Below, piece after piece: positions 14,792-23,464 of a stretch of 64,000 nt of DNA. Source of the stretch: Phycisphaerae bacterium. Its GTDB lineage: Bacteria; Planctomycetota; Phycisphaerae; JAJVII01. The stretch is taken from positions 51,595 to 115,594 of the forward strand of contig JAJVII010000050.1 of assembly GCA_022072085.1 (NCBI GenBank), given 5' to 3'. Every line of letters starts with the position of its first letter. Positions within the stretch are counted from its first letter, which is position 1. The notes under the pieces are model-generated. The model saw only the letters and a program-made list of their open reading frames with translations. It was not told the origin of the DNA and searched no databases. The position numbers and the translations under genes are program-made.

Positions 14792-16462
14792 TCAAGCAGG
14801 CATCAATATGGTGTCCAGCCCGTATTGTTCGGCCGCCCTATCCAACGCTGCCCTGACCTTGGCGCTCGTGATGTCGGGGTCAGGAACGCGCCGTATCGGT
14901 GAAACCACGATGGCGGGTTGGTGTCCGCGAGCGTAGTCAATGACGGCTTGACGGACTGCCCCCGACCTGTAATGGACTTGCAGGTATGCCCGACTCTGGC
15001 AGGTGGATTTCCGCTGGATGTGGATATGGATTTTCTCAAAGAGCATCCGCAGTTTGGTTGCCAGCATTTGGCGGGCTTCGTTCCGCTTGTCGGGGGGCAT
15101 GTTGGCAAGTGCCTTTAACAAATCGTGCGCATCGTCCAAAGCGGCGGTTGCGGGTGTCGTGATTTGCCGTCTGGCAGTCTGCAAGGCTGCTTGCAATTCG
15201 TCCCGCTGTGCCTCTAATCGCTTTGCGGCGGTTGCCAGTGTCGCGATGTTGCCGTCATCCATCATGGCCCGCGCGATTTTTTCAAGGCGGGCGTTGATTT
15301 CACCTAACCGCCCTTCCAACTCGGCAACCGCATCAACCGCCCCGTCTGCGGTCTGCAAGAGGTCGGCCGGTTTGATTTCAGAGACAAACATCAACACGGC
15401 TTCCTCAATCGGTTCATAGCGAAACGAAACAAAGGGGGCGATTCCAAGCTTGGCATTGGAATTGAAAATGTTTCGCTTGCCGACCTTGTCGCGGTTGAGC
15501 ATCATCGTTCCCCCGTCCGTCGCATCGACCAGCAAGCCCCTAAAAAGGTTGTGCAACATGCCGTCTGTTCGGCCTTGTGCCTTGTGGCGTGATTCGGCCG
15601 TCGCCTGCGCCGCATACCAAGTCTTGTCGTCAATGATGCGGGGGAAATAGTCGGGCATTGGCTTGCCGACGGGTTTGCGGTTCTTCCCCTTGCCGCTGGC
15701 GGGCTGATACTCGCCCAGAACCGCCCTGTTGGTCAAAATCTTGCAGACATACCCGTAGTGCCAGATTGCCGCCTTGCCGATAGGGGGCGTGCCGTCGCGG
15801 TTCAGCCGCTTGACGATTCCATTCTTTCCCATCCCCGACGATGCCAGCTTGAAAATGTGCCCGACTGCCGATGCCGCCTTTTCATCGACCACAAACCGGC
15901 CTTTCTCTACCCGCAGCCAAGCGGGAATCATTCGGGTCATCGGTCGGCCCTCTGCTGCGGCCATGTCCCGTTTGTGCTGCCAGTTGGCCGATTGCCGGTC
16001 GGACTTGGCTTGTGATTCACTGTGCCCCCGCGACAGGTGAATGATGGCCGAAATAATTTCGGGCATGCCAGACGACTTGGTAAGCGTTCCCTCTGCGGTG
16101 TCGATGACGATGCCCCGACGGGCGATGCCCATGACCAATTCAAGGGCTTCCATTTCATCTTGGCGGGTCAGCCGGTCGAAACGCTCAACCAGTAGGACAG
16201 AGCCAGCGGCAATCTGCCCGTGATCCACCGCCGACAAGAACCGCCGCAAGTCGCCCGTGTCGCTGTTGGCCCCCTTGAACGCGGAGACCCCTTGGTCGGC
16301 ATACACCGTATCGTCAAGGGTGTATCCCTTGTCCTTGCAGACCCGCTTTGCCCACTCGGATTGCCGCCGCTTGCTGTCGCCCCGCGTCTGCTCACGGGTA
16401 GACCAGCGGACATACGAGTAGGCGGTCGGATTGCCCGTTGCCTTGCCATCTTGCTTCGCCAT
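14792..16462 (-). CDS. Large serine recombinase (phage integrase)
   Basis: The 556-residue protein has an N-terminal resolvase catalytic domain (YSYVRWSTREQT with the nucleophile serine, then LLVERFDRLTRQ), a recombinase domain (PAWLRVEKGRFVVDEKAA...GIVKRLNRDGTPP), the usual NLFRGLLVD region in which the zinc-ribbon cysteines are not apparent, and a coiled coil (AELEGRLGEINARLEKIA). Such enzymes integrate phages at attB. It lies at the prophage edge, as expected, with its start about 50 bases from the repeats at 16516. The stop is TGA. Confidence 0.92.
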   Translation of the reverse strand: MAKQDGKATGNPTAYSYVRWSTREQTRGDSKRRQSEWAKRVCKDKGYTLDDTVYADQGVSAFKGANSDTGDLRRFLSAVDHGQIAAGSVLLVERFDRLTRQDEMEALELVMGIARRGIVIDTAEGTLTKSSGMPEIISAIIHLSRGHSESQAKSDRQSANWQHKRDMAAAEGRPMTRMIPAWLRVEKGRFVVDEKAASAVGHIFKLASSGMGKNGIVKRLNRDGTPPIGKAAIWHYGYVCKILTNRAVLGEYQPASGKGKNRKPVGKPMPDYFPRIIDDKTWYAAQATAESRHKAQGRTDGMLHNLFRGLLVDATDGGTMMLNRDKVGKRNIFNSNAKLGIAPFVSFRYEPIEEAVLMFVSEIKPADLLQTADGAVDAVAELEGRLGEINARLEKIARAMMDDGNIATLATAAKRLEAQRDELQAALQTARRQITTPATAALDDAHDLLKALANMPPDKRNEARQMLATKLRMLFEKIHIHIQRKSTCQSRAYLQVHYRSGAVRQAVIDYARGHQPAIVVSPIRRVPDPDITSAKVRAALDRAAEQYGLDTILMPA

Positions 16463-16515
16463 CGTCAGGCCCTTTCCCTTGTAGTGTAGCGGCGATTCAG
16501 CATTCGGCCATGTGC

Positions 16516-16581
16516 GGGCACTGCCCTGCTTTCAACCACGACAACAGGCGGGGCACTACCCTGCTTTTAACCACTACAAGA
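16516..16581. repeat. Direct repeat pair, candidate attachment-site region
   Basis: GGGCACTGCCCTGCTTTCAA at 16516 recurs as GGGCACTACCCTGCTTTTAA at 16551, a 35-base period, with the similarity extending into ACCAC.ACAA. It lies between the integrase start and chromosomal sequence, where attL or attR should be. The matching end of the prophage is not in the window, so the core cannot be confirmed. Confidence 0.4.
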
Positions 16582-16629
16582 CGATGGCGTGGATGAAGGA
16601 GATGGAGTAGGCAAAGCCCCTCGTTTTCT

Positions 16630-16800
16630 CTCCCTCTCCCTCGCTGCTGCGAGGGAGAGGGTGGTCCTGACGAAGTCGGGACCTGGTGAGGGTGGCAGGG
16701 CCTGGAAACGCGAGGAATGCAAAGCGACCCTTTGAATGTCTGAACGCCGAAGACACCCTCGCCCCGGCCCTCTCCCTCGAAGACGAAGGAGAGGGGGAAG
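16630..16800. repeat. GAGGGAGAGGG-type intergenic repeats
   Basis: An imperfect palindrome around CCCTCTCCCTCGCTGCTGCG (16631-16662) is followed by TGAGGGTGG, and a second related unit (CCCTCGCCCCGGCCCTCTCCC ... GGAGAGGGGGAAG) lies at 16756-16800. This resembles widespread dispersed hairpin repeats of bacterial intergenic regions. Confidence 0.55.
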
Positions 16801-16813
16801 AGCGTGCGGGCCG

Positions 16814-17188
16814 TCACGCGCGGCGGTAGGCCCGCAGGGCGGCGTGGATGGCGCGGGCGGCGACGATCAGGCCGGCCAGGGCGAAGACCAGGCCGGCTTC
16901 GCTGATCTGCCCGGCCAGCACCGACCAGACCAGCACCACCACCAGCGCGACCAGGGCCGCGGGCATCGGCTTGAACCGCGACCAGATCGCCAGGCCCAGC
17001 AGGCCGCCCGCGTAGATGCCCATCACTTCGGCGAAGTTGCGTCGCTCGTGCCCGACCGCCGGCTCGTAGTAGATCGTCCATGCGGCGAACGCGCCGATCA
17101 CGACGGCCAGTCCGACGAGATGGAACACGACCGGCCAGGTCCCGGCCACCCGCGGGCGCGGCTCGCTCTCGGACTGCGGGTCGCTCAT
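16814..17188 (-). CDS. Small integral membrane protein
   Basis: The 124-residue protein begins MSDPQSESEPRPRVAGTW and has four hydrophobic segments: VVFHLVGLAVVIGAFAAW, an AEVMGIYAGGLLGLAIW helix, PAALVALVVVLVWSVLAG and LVFALAGLIVAARAI, ending in a basic tail. Its ATG overlaps the TGA of the alpha/beta hydrolase gene (ATGA), so the two are translated together. No family is recognised. Confidence 0.7.
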   Translation of the reverse strand: MSDPQSESEPRPRVAGTWPVVFHLVGLAVVIGAFAAWTIYYEPAVGHERRNFAEVMGIYAGGLLGLAIWSRFKPMPAALVALVVVLVWSVLAGQISEAGLVFALAGLIVAARAIHAALRAYRRA

Positions 17189-18069
17189 CGGCCCGGCCCC
17201 CCGTCGGTCGCCAGGTGCTCGGCCAGGAATGCCGAGGTCACCAGCACGACCTGCCTCAACGCCGGCGAGGGCCCGGCGAAGGGGTTGGCGCAGTTGAGGA
17301 CGTGGTTCACGCCGTCCAGCAGGAACTGGTCGGCGATGCCGCTGTAGGACTCCGCCAGTTCGCACAGGCACTGGCAGGGGACCGACGCGTCGGCGGACCC
17401 GTGGATCAGCAGCAGCGGGCAACGCATCGCCGCCAGCGCCGCGGGCAGGTTCACGCGGCGGCCGCCGGTCTCGATCGCCTCCAGCCAGGCCGGGCCGATC
17501 CGCAACTGCTGACCTGTCCGCGACGATGGCGAGACGACGTGCCCCTGCTCGCGGATGGCCTGCTTCTGCTCGTCGCTGAGGTTGTCGGCTGACGCGGGCG
17601 CCGCCACCGAGACGACGGCGCCGATCCGCGTGTCGGCCCCGCCGGTGAGCATCGCGACCACGCCGCCGCGGCTGTGCCCGAGCACGGCCACGCGGGCGGC
17701 ATCGATGCGCGAGGCGTGGGGCAGGGCGCCCGCCTCGGCGGCGGCCAGGACGGCCTGCACGTCGTCGAGCTGCTTGAGCCAACTGTCCTTCTCGAACAGG
17801 TCCGGGCGGCCGAACGTCTCGACGCGGTCGTCCATGCCCGAGTGGGAGAAGTTGAACCGCGCCACGGCCAGCCCCGCGTCGGCCAACTGCTGGGCGAGAT
17901 AGGGGAAGAAGCCGTAGTCCTTGTAGCCCTTGAACCCGTGCAGCATCAGCAGCAGGGGCAGCCGGCCGGCGTGCTCGTTGGAGGTCGGCAGGTGGACGTT
18001 GCCGCGGATGACTTGGCCCGCGGCCCCGGGGATTTCAAAGGCCGTCCCGTCGCTGACGCGCTCGCTCAT
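17185..18069 (-). CDS. Alpha/beta hydrolase (serine aminopeptidase/DLH-like)
   Basis: The 294-residue protein shows the alpha/beta hydrolase layout: LLLMLHGFKGYKDYGFF with the oxyanion-type HG, RFNFSHSGMDD, the nucleophile elbow VLGHSRGGVVA, a late acidic segment LLIHGSADASVP, and a C-terminal histidine in GVNHVLN. It probably hydrolyses an ester or amide in the cytoplasm; the substrate is unknown. It is the first gene of a two-gene unit with the membrane protein. Confidence 0.85.
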   Translation of the reverse strand: MSERVSDGTAFEIPGAAGQVIRGNVHLPTSNEHAGRLPLLLMLHGFKGYKDYGFFPYLAQQLADAGLAVARFNFSHSGMDDRVETFGRPDLFEKDSWLKQLDDVQAVLAAAEAGALPHASRIDAARVAVLGHSRGGVVAMLTGGADTRIGAVVSVAAPASADNLSDEQKQAIREQGHVVSPSSRTGQQLRIGPAWLEAIETGGRRVNLPAALAAMRCPLLLIHGSADASVPCQCLCELAESYSGIADQFLLDGVNHVLNCANPFAGPSPALRQVVLVTSAFLAEHLATDGGPGR

Positions 18070-18172
18070 GCTCGCTCCCTCGCGCTGTGAACGGCATAGC
18101 TTAGCACGTTCGCCCGCCCGCGGCCAACGGGTAGCGGTCCAGGCGATTCCGTGGTGGGACTCAACGCCTCGC

Positions 18173-18207
18173 GCTCCCTGACGGTCGCGGCTAAACGTTT
18201 AGCCGCG
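18173..18207. repeat. Dispersed repeat ending in a perfect palindrome
   Basis: The 23 bases at 18173-18195 (GCTCCCTGACGGTCGCGGCT + AAA) recur exactly, inverted, at 24654-24676. The 3' part overlaps a perfect 22-bp palindrome at 18186-18207 (CGCGGCTAAAC/GTTTAGCCGCG). It lies in the promoter region of the gene at 18288. Confidence 0.75.
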
Positions 18208-18287
18208 AGCAACAGCGAGCGCGACGCGACGGGTTGCTTCGGCGGCGGGTGGGGCTTAGACTGGCGAGGACGCGAAAGGAGTTGGCG

Positions 18288-19115
18288 ATGAGTCTGGGCA
18301 CGGTGCAGTTCGGGCCCGCGACGGTCAGCCGACTGATCATCGGCGGCAACCCCTTCAGCGGCTTCTCCCACATCAGCCGCGACAAGAACCTTGAAATGCA
18401 GCGGTGGTACACCGTCGAACGGATCAAGGCCGCGCTGCGGTCGGCGGAGGCCGCGGGTGTCACCACGCACCTGTCGCGCGTCGACGACCACGTGCGGCGC
18501 TACCTGATGGAATACTCGGACCAGGGCGGGCGGATCGGCTGGATCGCGCAGACCTGCCCCGGCGTCGGCACGACCGAGCGATGCGTGTCGCTCGCGGTGG
18601 GCAGCGGGGCGATCGCCTGCTTCATCCACGGCGGCGTGATGGACTACGCGGTGGCCAACGGCCAGACGGCCGACATCGGCCCGGCCGTCGAGCGGATCCG
18701 GGCCGCCGGACTGGCCGCCGGCGTCGCCTGCCACAACCCCATCGTGCTGGACTGGGCCGAGGCGCACCTGGACGTCGACTTCTACATGTGCTGCTACTAC
18801 AACCCGACCGACCGCACCCGCCGCGCGGAATTCAAGTACGACATCGAGGAAGTGTTCGATCCGGCTGACCGCGACCGCATGGTCGCCCGCATCGCCTCGC
18901 TGAGCAAGCCGGCGATCCACTACAAGGTGATGGCCGCCGGCCGAAACGACCCGGCCGACGCGATGGCGTTCACCGCCGATCACCTCCGCGACGGCGACGC
19001 GGTCTGCGTGGGCATCTACACGCGCGACGGGACGGACATGATCGCCCAGGACGCCCGGCTGCTGGAGTCGGCCCTGCGGGCACGCGGCAAGCTGACACCG
19101 GCGGCCGGCCTATGA
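18288..19115 (+). CDS. Uncharacterised TIM-barrel-like protein
   Basis: The 275-residue protein starts at ATG 18288 after AAAGGAG. It begins SLGTVQFGPATVSRLIIGGN and alternates strand and helix motifs as in (beta/alpha)8 barrels: GVTTHLSRVDDHV, IGWIAQTCP, FIHGGVMDYAV, VDFYMCCYYNP, PAIHYKVMAAGR. It resembles aldo/keto-reductase-like or aldolase-like barrels seen in planctomycetes, without a recognisable catalytic tetrad. Its TGA overlaps the next gene's ATG, so it is coupled to the GT2 transferase. Confidence 0.65.
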   Translation: MSLGTVQFGPATVSRLIIGGNPFSGFSHISRDKNLEMQRWYTVERIKAALRSAEAAGVTTHLSRVDDHVRRYLMEYSDQGGRIGWIAQTCPGVGTTERCVSLAVGSGAIACFIHGGVMDYAVANGQTADIGPAVERIRAAGLAAGVACHNPIVLDWAEAHLDVDFYMCCYYNPTDRTRRAEFKYDIEEVFDPADRDRMVARIASLSKPAIHYKVMAAGRNDPADAMAFTADHLRDGDAVCVGIYTRDGTDMIAQDARLLESALRARGKLTPAAGL

Positions 19116-19849
19116 ATTTGCTGTCCATTGTCATCCCCGTTTACAACGAAGAGGCGACGATCGCGCGGGTCGTCGAGCGCGTGCTGGCCGTCGCGATGCC
19201 GGCCGGCGTGGCGTGCGAGTTGATCCTCGTGGACGACGGCTCGCGCGACGGGAGCTGGCCGGCGATCGAGCGGCTGCCGGCGGCCCATCCGGGGGCGACG
19301 TTCAAGCTGTTTCGCCAGCAGCCCAATCAGGGCAAGGGGGCGGCGTTACGGCGGGGCTTCGAGGCGGCGGCCGGCGACGTGGTCATCATCCAGGACGCGG
19401 ACCTGGAGTATGACCCGGCGTGCATCCCGGCGGTGATCGCCCCGATCCTGGCCGGTCGGGCCGACGTGGTCTACGGCAGCCGCTTCGCCCGAAAAAGTGG
19501 ACCAGGTCCACTTTTCGGAAAAGTGGACCTGGTCCACTTTTTCCACGGGTTCGGAAATCGCGTGCTCACCTGGCTGAGCAACATGGCCACCGGGCTTCGG
19601 CTGACCGACATGGAAACCTGCTACAAGGCGTTCCACGGCGAACTGGCCCGGCGGCTGGACATCCAAAGCGACCGGTTCGAGGTCGAGCCGGAGCTGACCG
19701 CCAAGGCGGCCCGGCTGGCCGGCCCCCGGCGGATCGTCGAAGTCCCCATCACCTACCGCAGCCGCAGCTACGCCGAGGGCAAGAAGATCACCTGGATCGA
19801 CGGGCTCAAGGCGATCTGGACGATCCTGCGATATCGGTTCAAGGGCTGA
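19112..19849 (+). CDS. GT2 glycosyltransferase (dolichol-P-mannose synthase-like) with inserted palindrome
   Basis: The 245-residue protein has the DPMS-type GT2 pattern: SIVIPVYNEEATIARVVERV, LILVDDGSRDGSW, QPNQGKGAALRRGF, IIQDADLEYDP (DxD-like) and FGNRVLTWLSNMATGLRLTDMETCYKAF. It likely transfers a sugar from a nucleotide donor to a lipid phosphate at the membrane. Between YGSRF and FGNR it contains an extra KSGPGPLFGKVDLVHFF stretch encoded by a perfect 51-base palindrome (19492-19542), about seven residues more than family members usually have there. The insert keeps the frame. Confidence 0.85.
   Translation: MNLLSIVIPVYNEEATIARVVERVLAVAMPAGVACELILVDDGSRDGSWPAIERLPAAHPGATFKLFRQQPNQGKGAALRRGFEAAAGDVVIIQDADLEYDPACIPAVIAPILAGRADVVYGSRFARKSGPGPLFGKVDLVHFFHGFGNRVLTWLSNMATGLRLTDMETCYKAFHGELARRLDIQSDRFEVEPELTAKAARLAGPRRIVEVPITYRSRSYAEGKKITWIDGLKAIWTILRYRFKG
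19492..19542. repeat. Perfect 51-base palindrome inside coding sequence
   Basis: A 25-base arm is followed by one central base and its exact inverted copy. Each arm is itself built from AAAAGTGGACC and GGTCCACTTTT around one base. It sits in frame in the GT2 gene and looks like an inserted repeat unit. Confidence 0.9.
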
Positions 19850-20213
19850 GCGGCTGTCCGGCTGGGCGGCGGGCGGGCCCGCAACCGGCTGCCCGAAAGC
19901 ATCAACGGGCGGTTGGAGCCGCGTGAAACGGGCGTTAAACTGGGCGAACCGTGCTATTGGTGTTGACAATAGCGGTCGTGCGGATATCCTGACTTCTGCG
20001 GTGCGTTGTCCGTCGGCTTCGATGGGTTGGGGGGAGAAAGGCCCAGGCCGGCGCCAGGGAACGGAGCGCGGCGCCCCGCCATCGACCGTCCGGCGCGAGA
20101 CAGGTCGGCGCGGTTCCAAGGCCGGTGATATCTTCAGAGACAGCTACAGAGATCGGCATCATTGAATCGGGGCGGGGACCGATTGCGGTGCCGGCTCCGA
20201 CGGGGAAACGGTC
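19850..20213. other. Intergenic region upstream of GT4 gene
   Basis: No gene is seen. It contains the promoter candidate at 19963-19990 and GC-rich leader sequence of about 220 bases before the GT4 start. Confidence 0.6.
19963..19990 (+). promoter_or_regulatory. Sigma70-type promoter for the GT4 gene
   Basis: TTGACA (19963-19968) and TATCCT (19985-19990) are separated by 16 bases. It would give a leader of about 215 bases. Confidence 0.55.
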
Positions 20214-21608
20214 ATGCGCGTCCTTATGCTGGGCTGGGAGTTCCCGCCCTTCATCAGCGGCGGCCTGGGCACGGCCTGCTATGGGCTGACCCGGGCGATG
20301 AGCCGCCACGGCATCGAGGTGGTCTTCGTGCTGCCTCGCCCCGTGGTCAGCCAGTTCACGACCCACGTGAAACTGGCGGCGCCCAAGGCTGCGCCCGGCG
20401 GCGGCTTTGAACCGGTCCCCGGATCGGCCCCCGGCGACTCGCTCAGCCGCGAGTATCACCTCCGCGAATTCGAGAACGTCGCCTTCCGCACCATCGACAC
20501 GCCGCTGCTGCCCTATCACGGACAGGCGGAGTACTTCCGCCGGGTCGAAGAGCTGCGCAGCCGCGGCGAGTTGACCGAGGTGGCGCTTCGGGAGATATCC
20601 GCCGGCCAACTGCCGGCGATCGGCGGCGGCGGAGGCCGTTCGACACCCGGGCCGGTCGTTCCGTCGGTCTCGCCCGGACACGACTACGCCGGCGACATGA
20701 TGGGCGAGGTCCATCGCTACGCCCGGCTGGCCGTCGAGATCGCCCGCGGCGAGCACTTCGACGTCGTGCATGCCCACGACTGGATGACCTACCCGGCCGG
20801 GCTGGCCGTGTCGGCATTCTCGCGTCGGCCGCTGGTGGTGCACATCCACTCGACGGAGTTCGACCGCAGCGGCGAGCACATCAACCAGCAGATTTACGAC
20901 ATCGAACGGGCCGGACTGCACGGCGCCGACCGGGTGATCGCGGTCAGCTACCTGACCCGCAACATCGTGATGATGCGCTACAGCGTGCCGGGCGAGAAGG
21001 TCGAGGTGGTCTACAACGCCATCGACACCGACGGCCACGCCGCGTCGCTCAGCCGCATCGAGAAGCGGGACAAGATCGTCCTGTTCCTGGGGCGCATCAC
21101 GATGCAGAAGGGCCCGGAGTATTTCCTGGCCGCCGCCCGCAAGGTGCTCGACTTTTACAAGGACGTCAAGTTCGTCGTCGCCGGCAGCGGCGACATGACC
21201 CGCCGCATGATCGAGCTGTCGGCCGAGATGGGCATCGGGCACAAGGTGCTGTTCACCGGCTTCCTGCGCGGGGCCGACGTGGACCGCGTGTTCAAGATGG
21301 CCGACCTCTACGTCATGCCCTCGGTGAGCGAGCCGTTCGGCATTGCCCCGCTGGAGGCGATCCGCAACGACGTGCCGGTGATCATCTCCAAGCAGTCCGG
21401 CGTCAGCGAGATCCTGACCCACGTGCTGAAGGTGGACTTCTGGGACATCAACGAGATGGCCAACAAGATCCTGGCCGTCCTCCGCCACGAGCCGCTGGGG
21501 GCGACGCTCCGCCGCCACAGCGGGTTCGAGGTGCAGACGCTGACCTGGGACAAGTCGGCTGCCCGCGTCGAAGACGTCTACCGCCACGCCGTAACCAACC
21601 ACCGCTAG
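20214..21608 (+). CDS. GT4 glycosyltransferase, glycogen/starch-synthase-like
   Basis: The 464-residue protein has a GT-B layout. The N-terminal half starts MRVLMLGWEFPPFISGGLGT, the glycogen-synthase-type opening with the GGL nucleotide-sugar loop, and has VVHAHDWMTYPAGL. The C-terminal half has VEVVYNAIDTDG, IVLFLGRITMQKGPEYFL and PSVSEPFGIAPLEAI with the E-x7-E pair. Gene order with a GH57 enzyme (23465) and a debranching enzyme (25224) supports an alpha-glucan synthase role, but other GT4 functions remain possible. A sigma70-like promoter lies 220 bases upstream. Confidence 0.82.
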   Translation: MRVLMLGWEFPPFISGGLGTACYGLTRAMSRHGIEVVFVLPRPVVSQFTTHVKLAAPKAAPGGGFEPVPGSAPGDSLSREYHLREFENVAFRTIDTPLLPYHGQAEYFRRVEELRSRGELTEVALREISAGQLPAIGGGGGRSTPGPVVPSVSPGHDYAGDMMGEVHRYARLAVEIARGEHFDVVHAHDWMTYPAGLAVSAFSRRPLVVHIHSTEFDRSGEHINQQIYDIERAGLHGADRVIAVSYLTRNIVMMRYSVPGEKVEVVYNAIDTDGHAASLSRIEKRDKIVLFLGRITMQKGPEYFLAAARKVLDFYKDVKFVVAGSGDMTRRMIELSAEMGIGHKVLFTGFLRGADVDRVFKMADLYVMPSVSEPFGIAPLEAIRNDVPVIISKQSGVSEILTHVLKVDFWDINEMANKILAVLRHEPLGATLRRHSGFEVQTLTWDKSAARVEDVYRHAVTNHR

Positions 21609-22024
21609 GCTCTGTCTTACGAATGGCTCGGCGGCCCGAGAACGAGCGAACTCGCGGCTGGCCAGGCGGCCGAAGCAGGCGATGCTCCTTCGTATCGCCG
21701 GTGCAGGCCAACGCCGCCGGACGCGAATGCAGCCGTTCGAAGCCAGAGCCATTCGTCAGGCAGCGCCTGGTCAGCCGCAACCGTCCGGGTTGCGGGTTGC
21801 ACAAAAGCAACATGTTCGTCCTGCCGCGTTGCCTTTTCGCAACATCCAGGGACAGAGTCGCCTGCGAATTGCGCCGTTGTCAATAATTATATCTTGTTTT
21901 ATTTGAACGGCTTATGTTGCTTCGTGCGGAACGTGCCCGCCTCATGGCACGGCATTTGCACTGTACTAAGCCGCTGCATTTCACGTGCGAAGGCCATGTC
22001 GAGACAGAGCCGGGAGGAGGAGCC
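21609..22024. other. Intergenic region with inverted-repeat remnants
   Basis: No gene is supported. ACGAATGGCTC at 21619-21629 recurs inverted at 21746-21756, and GCTCTGTC near 21609 faces GACAGAGTC near 21851, so this may be a decayed short mobile element of about 250 bases. A weak promoter candidate (TTGTCA 21877, TATTTG 21900, 17-base spacer) precedes the PEP-CTERM gene. Confidence 0.4.
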
Positions 22025-23316
22025 ATGAAACCGAGGTCTGATCTTGCGATCGCGATTACGTTGTCGCTGATGCTGTCCGCCGGCGGCGCAGGGGCCGCCC
22101 CGGTCATTACGCTGAACACCAGCACCGGCCTGCCGGACGGCGACCCGATCGTGATCCGCGGGGGCACCGCCGACGTGAAGGGCCTGACGATGGACCGGGC
22201 CACTGGAACGCTCTACGAAGGGCGGGACGCCAACGGATTCAAGTTCGTCTACAAGATCGACTCGGCGGTCACCAAGCTCAAGAGCGTACCCAACGCGGCC
22301 AGCAACGATGCGTCCATGGGCAACATCCGCAATTACAGCACCGGGTTCGGCTACAACCAGGGCTCGGTGAAGTTGGGCACGCTGGCCCTGGGCTACGCGA
22401 ACGTCTACCCGTCCTGGAACCCCAACACCGGCACGCTGATGCTCAAGACGGGAACCAGCAGCAACAGCAGCGGCACCGCAGGTTACATCGGGGTCGATGA
22501 GATCATCCCCCAGACCGCCGCCGAGGCCACCGGGGCGCTGAACGAGGGCGAAAGCACCGCCCAGGGCGGGCCTAACACCACCAGTGCCGCCATTGTCAGC
22601 GAAGCCAAAGCTCGCCAACGTACGGCTACGGCCACCCGGCGGGCGGGATTGCCTACGTTGACCACGCCACCATCGGCGGCTCGGACTACGACCGCGTGTT
22701 CTTCGCCTATCAGAAGCCCAACACCAACGACCTGGCTCGGTACGTCATGCTTGGGCAGTTGTCCGACGCCATCAGCGGGTGGAACTCCACCACCGTCGGT
22801 TCGCGAACGGTGATGCAGCCGCACAACAACAGCACCACCGACGCAGTGCTGCTGGACGAGACCAGCTACGGTGCGCTGGTGGACGCCGCCAGCGACGAGG
22901 CCATCGGCGACTTGGCGATCTATGACAACATGCTGTTCCTGCTGAGTTACTCGATTACGACCGGCGACGCCTACCTGTCGGCGGTGACCTACAACCTGCC
23001 GACCGACGGTACGACGGCCGTCTCGGTGACCGGTGTGGTGGACCTGGACCCCAACAGTTCGGCCAACTACCTGGTGCTGGACGGCCTGTTCGCCACGCCG
23101 TTTGACATCCTCAGCGGCTACACCCAGACCTATCGCACCGGCGGCATCGAGTTCGGCGCCGCCAGCGGCGACACGCTGATGTATATCGCCAGCACCAACG
23201 GCGGCCTGATCTACACCTTCAACGTCGCCAACGCAGCCGTTCCCGAGCCGGCGACCCTGTGCCTGCTGGCGCTGGGCGGACTGGGCCTGGTTGCCCGCCG
23301 CCGCCGGACGCGCTGA
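22025..23316 (+). pseudogene. PEP-CTERM sorting-domain protein, frameshifted
   Basis: ATG 22025 follows GGGAGGAGGAGCC. The N-terminal part has a signal peptide (AIAITLSLMLSAGGAGA) and a beta-rich secreted domain. At about 22,590-22,620 the frame is lost; the sense continues in the -1 frame (SSPTYGYGHPAGGIAYVDHA) through FFAYQKPNT to the C-terminus NAAVPEPATLCLLALGGLGL + ARRRR, a complete exosortase sorting signal. A one-base deletion explains the shift. Either the gene is broken or the base call is wrong. The product would be exported and processed by an exosortase encoded elsewhere. The role is unknown; it separates two alpha-glucan genes. Confidence 0.85.
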
Positions 23317-23464
23317 GGACCATCGACGACGCAACTTCTCCCCGGGCTCGGGCCGATCGGTCCGGGCCCGCTCCTTGCGCCTCGACATGCCGACCGGCCT
23401 TGCCTGGCAGCCTGCCGTTGTGTAGAGTGTTCTCGTCGGCCGCCGTTCCAGGAGCAGGTGTCGA

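Larger units (their letters stand above)
1..16500. mobile_element. Integrated siphovirus-like prophage (partial, left end outside window)
   Basis: A continuous block carries terminase, portal, prohead protease, HK97 capsid, connector and tail-completion genes, then replication genes, and ends in a large serine integrase at 14792-16462. GC content is clearly lower than in the chromosome that begins near 16.6 kb. Almost all genes read on the minus strand with start/stop overlaps, as in phage operons. The right boundary lies just after the integrase start, between about 16,463 and 16,600. The left boundary and most of the tail module are not in the window. Two late-stop problems (in-frame TAG) mean it may be partly decayed, or may use amber codons in an unusual way. 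Confidence 0.93.
16463..16813. other. Prophage-chromosome junction without intact gene
   Basis: No complete gene is seen. The segment contains a pair of related direct repeats (16516-16541 and 16551-16576), a plus-strand frame that reads HYPAFNHYKTMAWMKEME and stops at TAG 16608, which looks like the 3' end of an interrupted chromosomal gene, and GC-rich GAGGGAGAGGG-type intergenic repeats. Confidence 0.5.

Noticed and set aside
1..16500. Full reassignment of TAG to a sense codon in the prophage
   Set aside because: Four minus-strand phage genes and the effector gene end in TAG, at least one with a tandem second TAG. Most long genes have no internal TAG. The two in-frame ambers are therefore treated as mutation or suppression, not as a general code change.
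16463..16813. tRNA gene as integration target
   Set aside because: No cloverleaf or CCA-type end is visible near the integrase; the junction looks like an interrupted protein-coding 3' end.
19935..21752. Long minus-strand open frame of about 605 codons opposite the GT4 gene
   Set aside because: It is the codon-position shadow of a GC-rich gene: the plus-strand GT4 frame has clear motifs and a promoter, and the minus frame shows only repetitive Arg/His/Gly-rich sequence.
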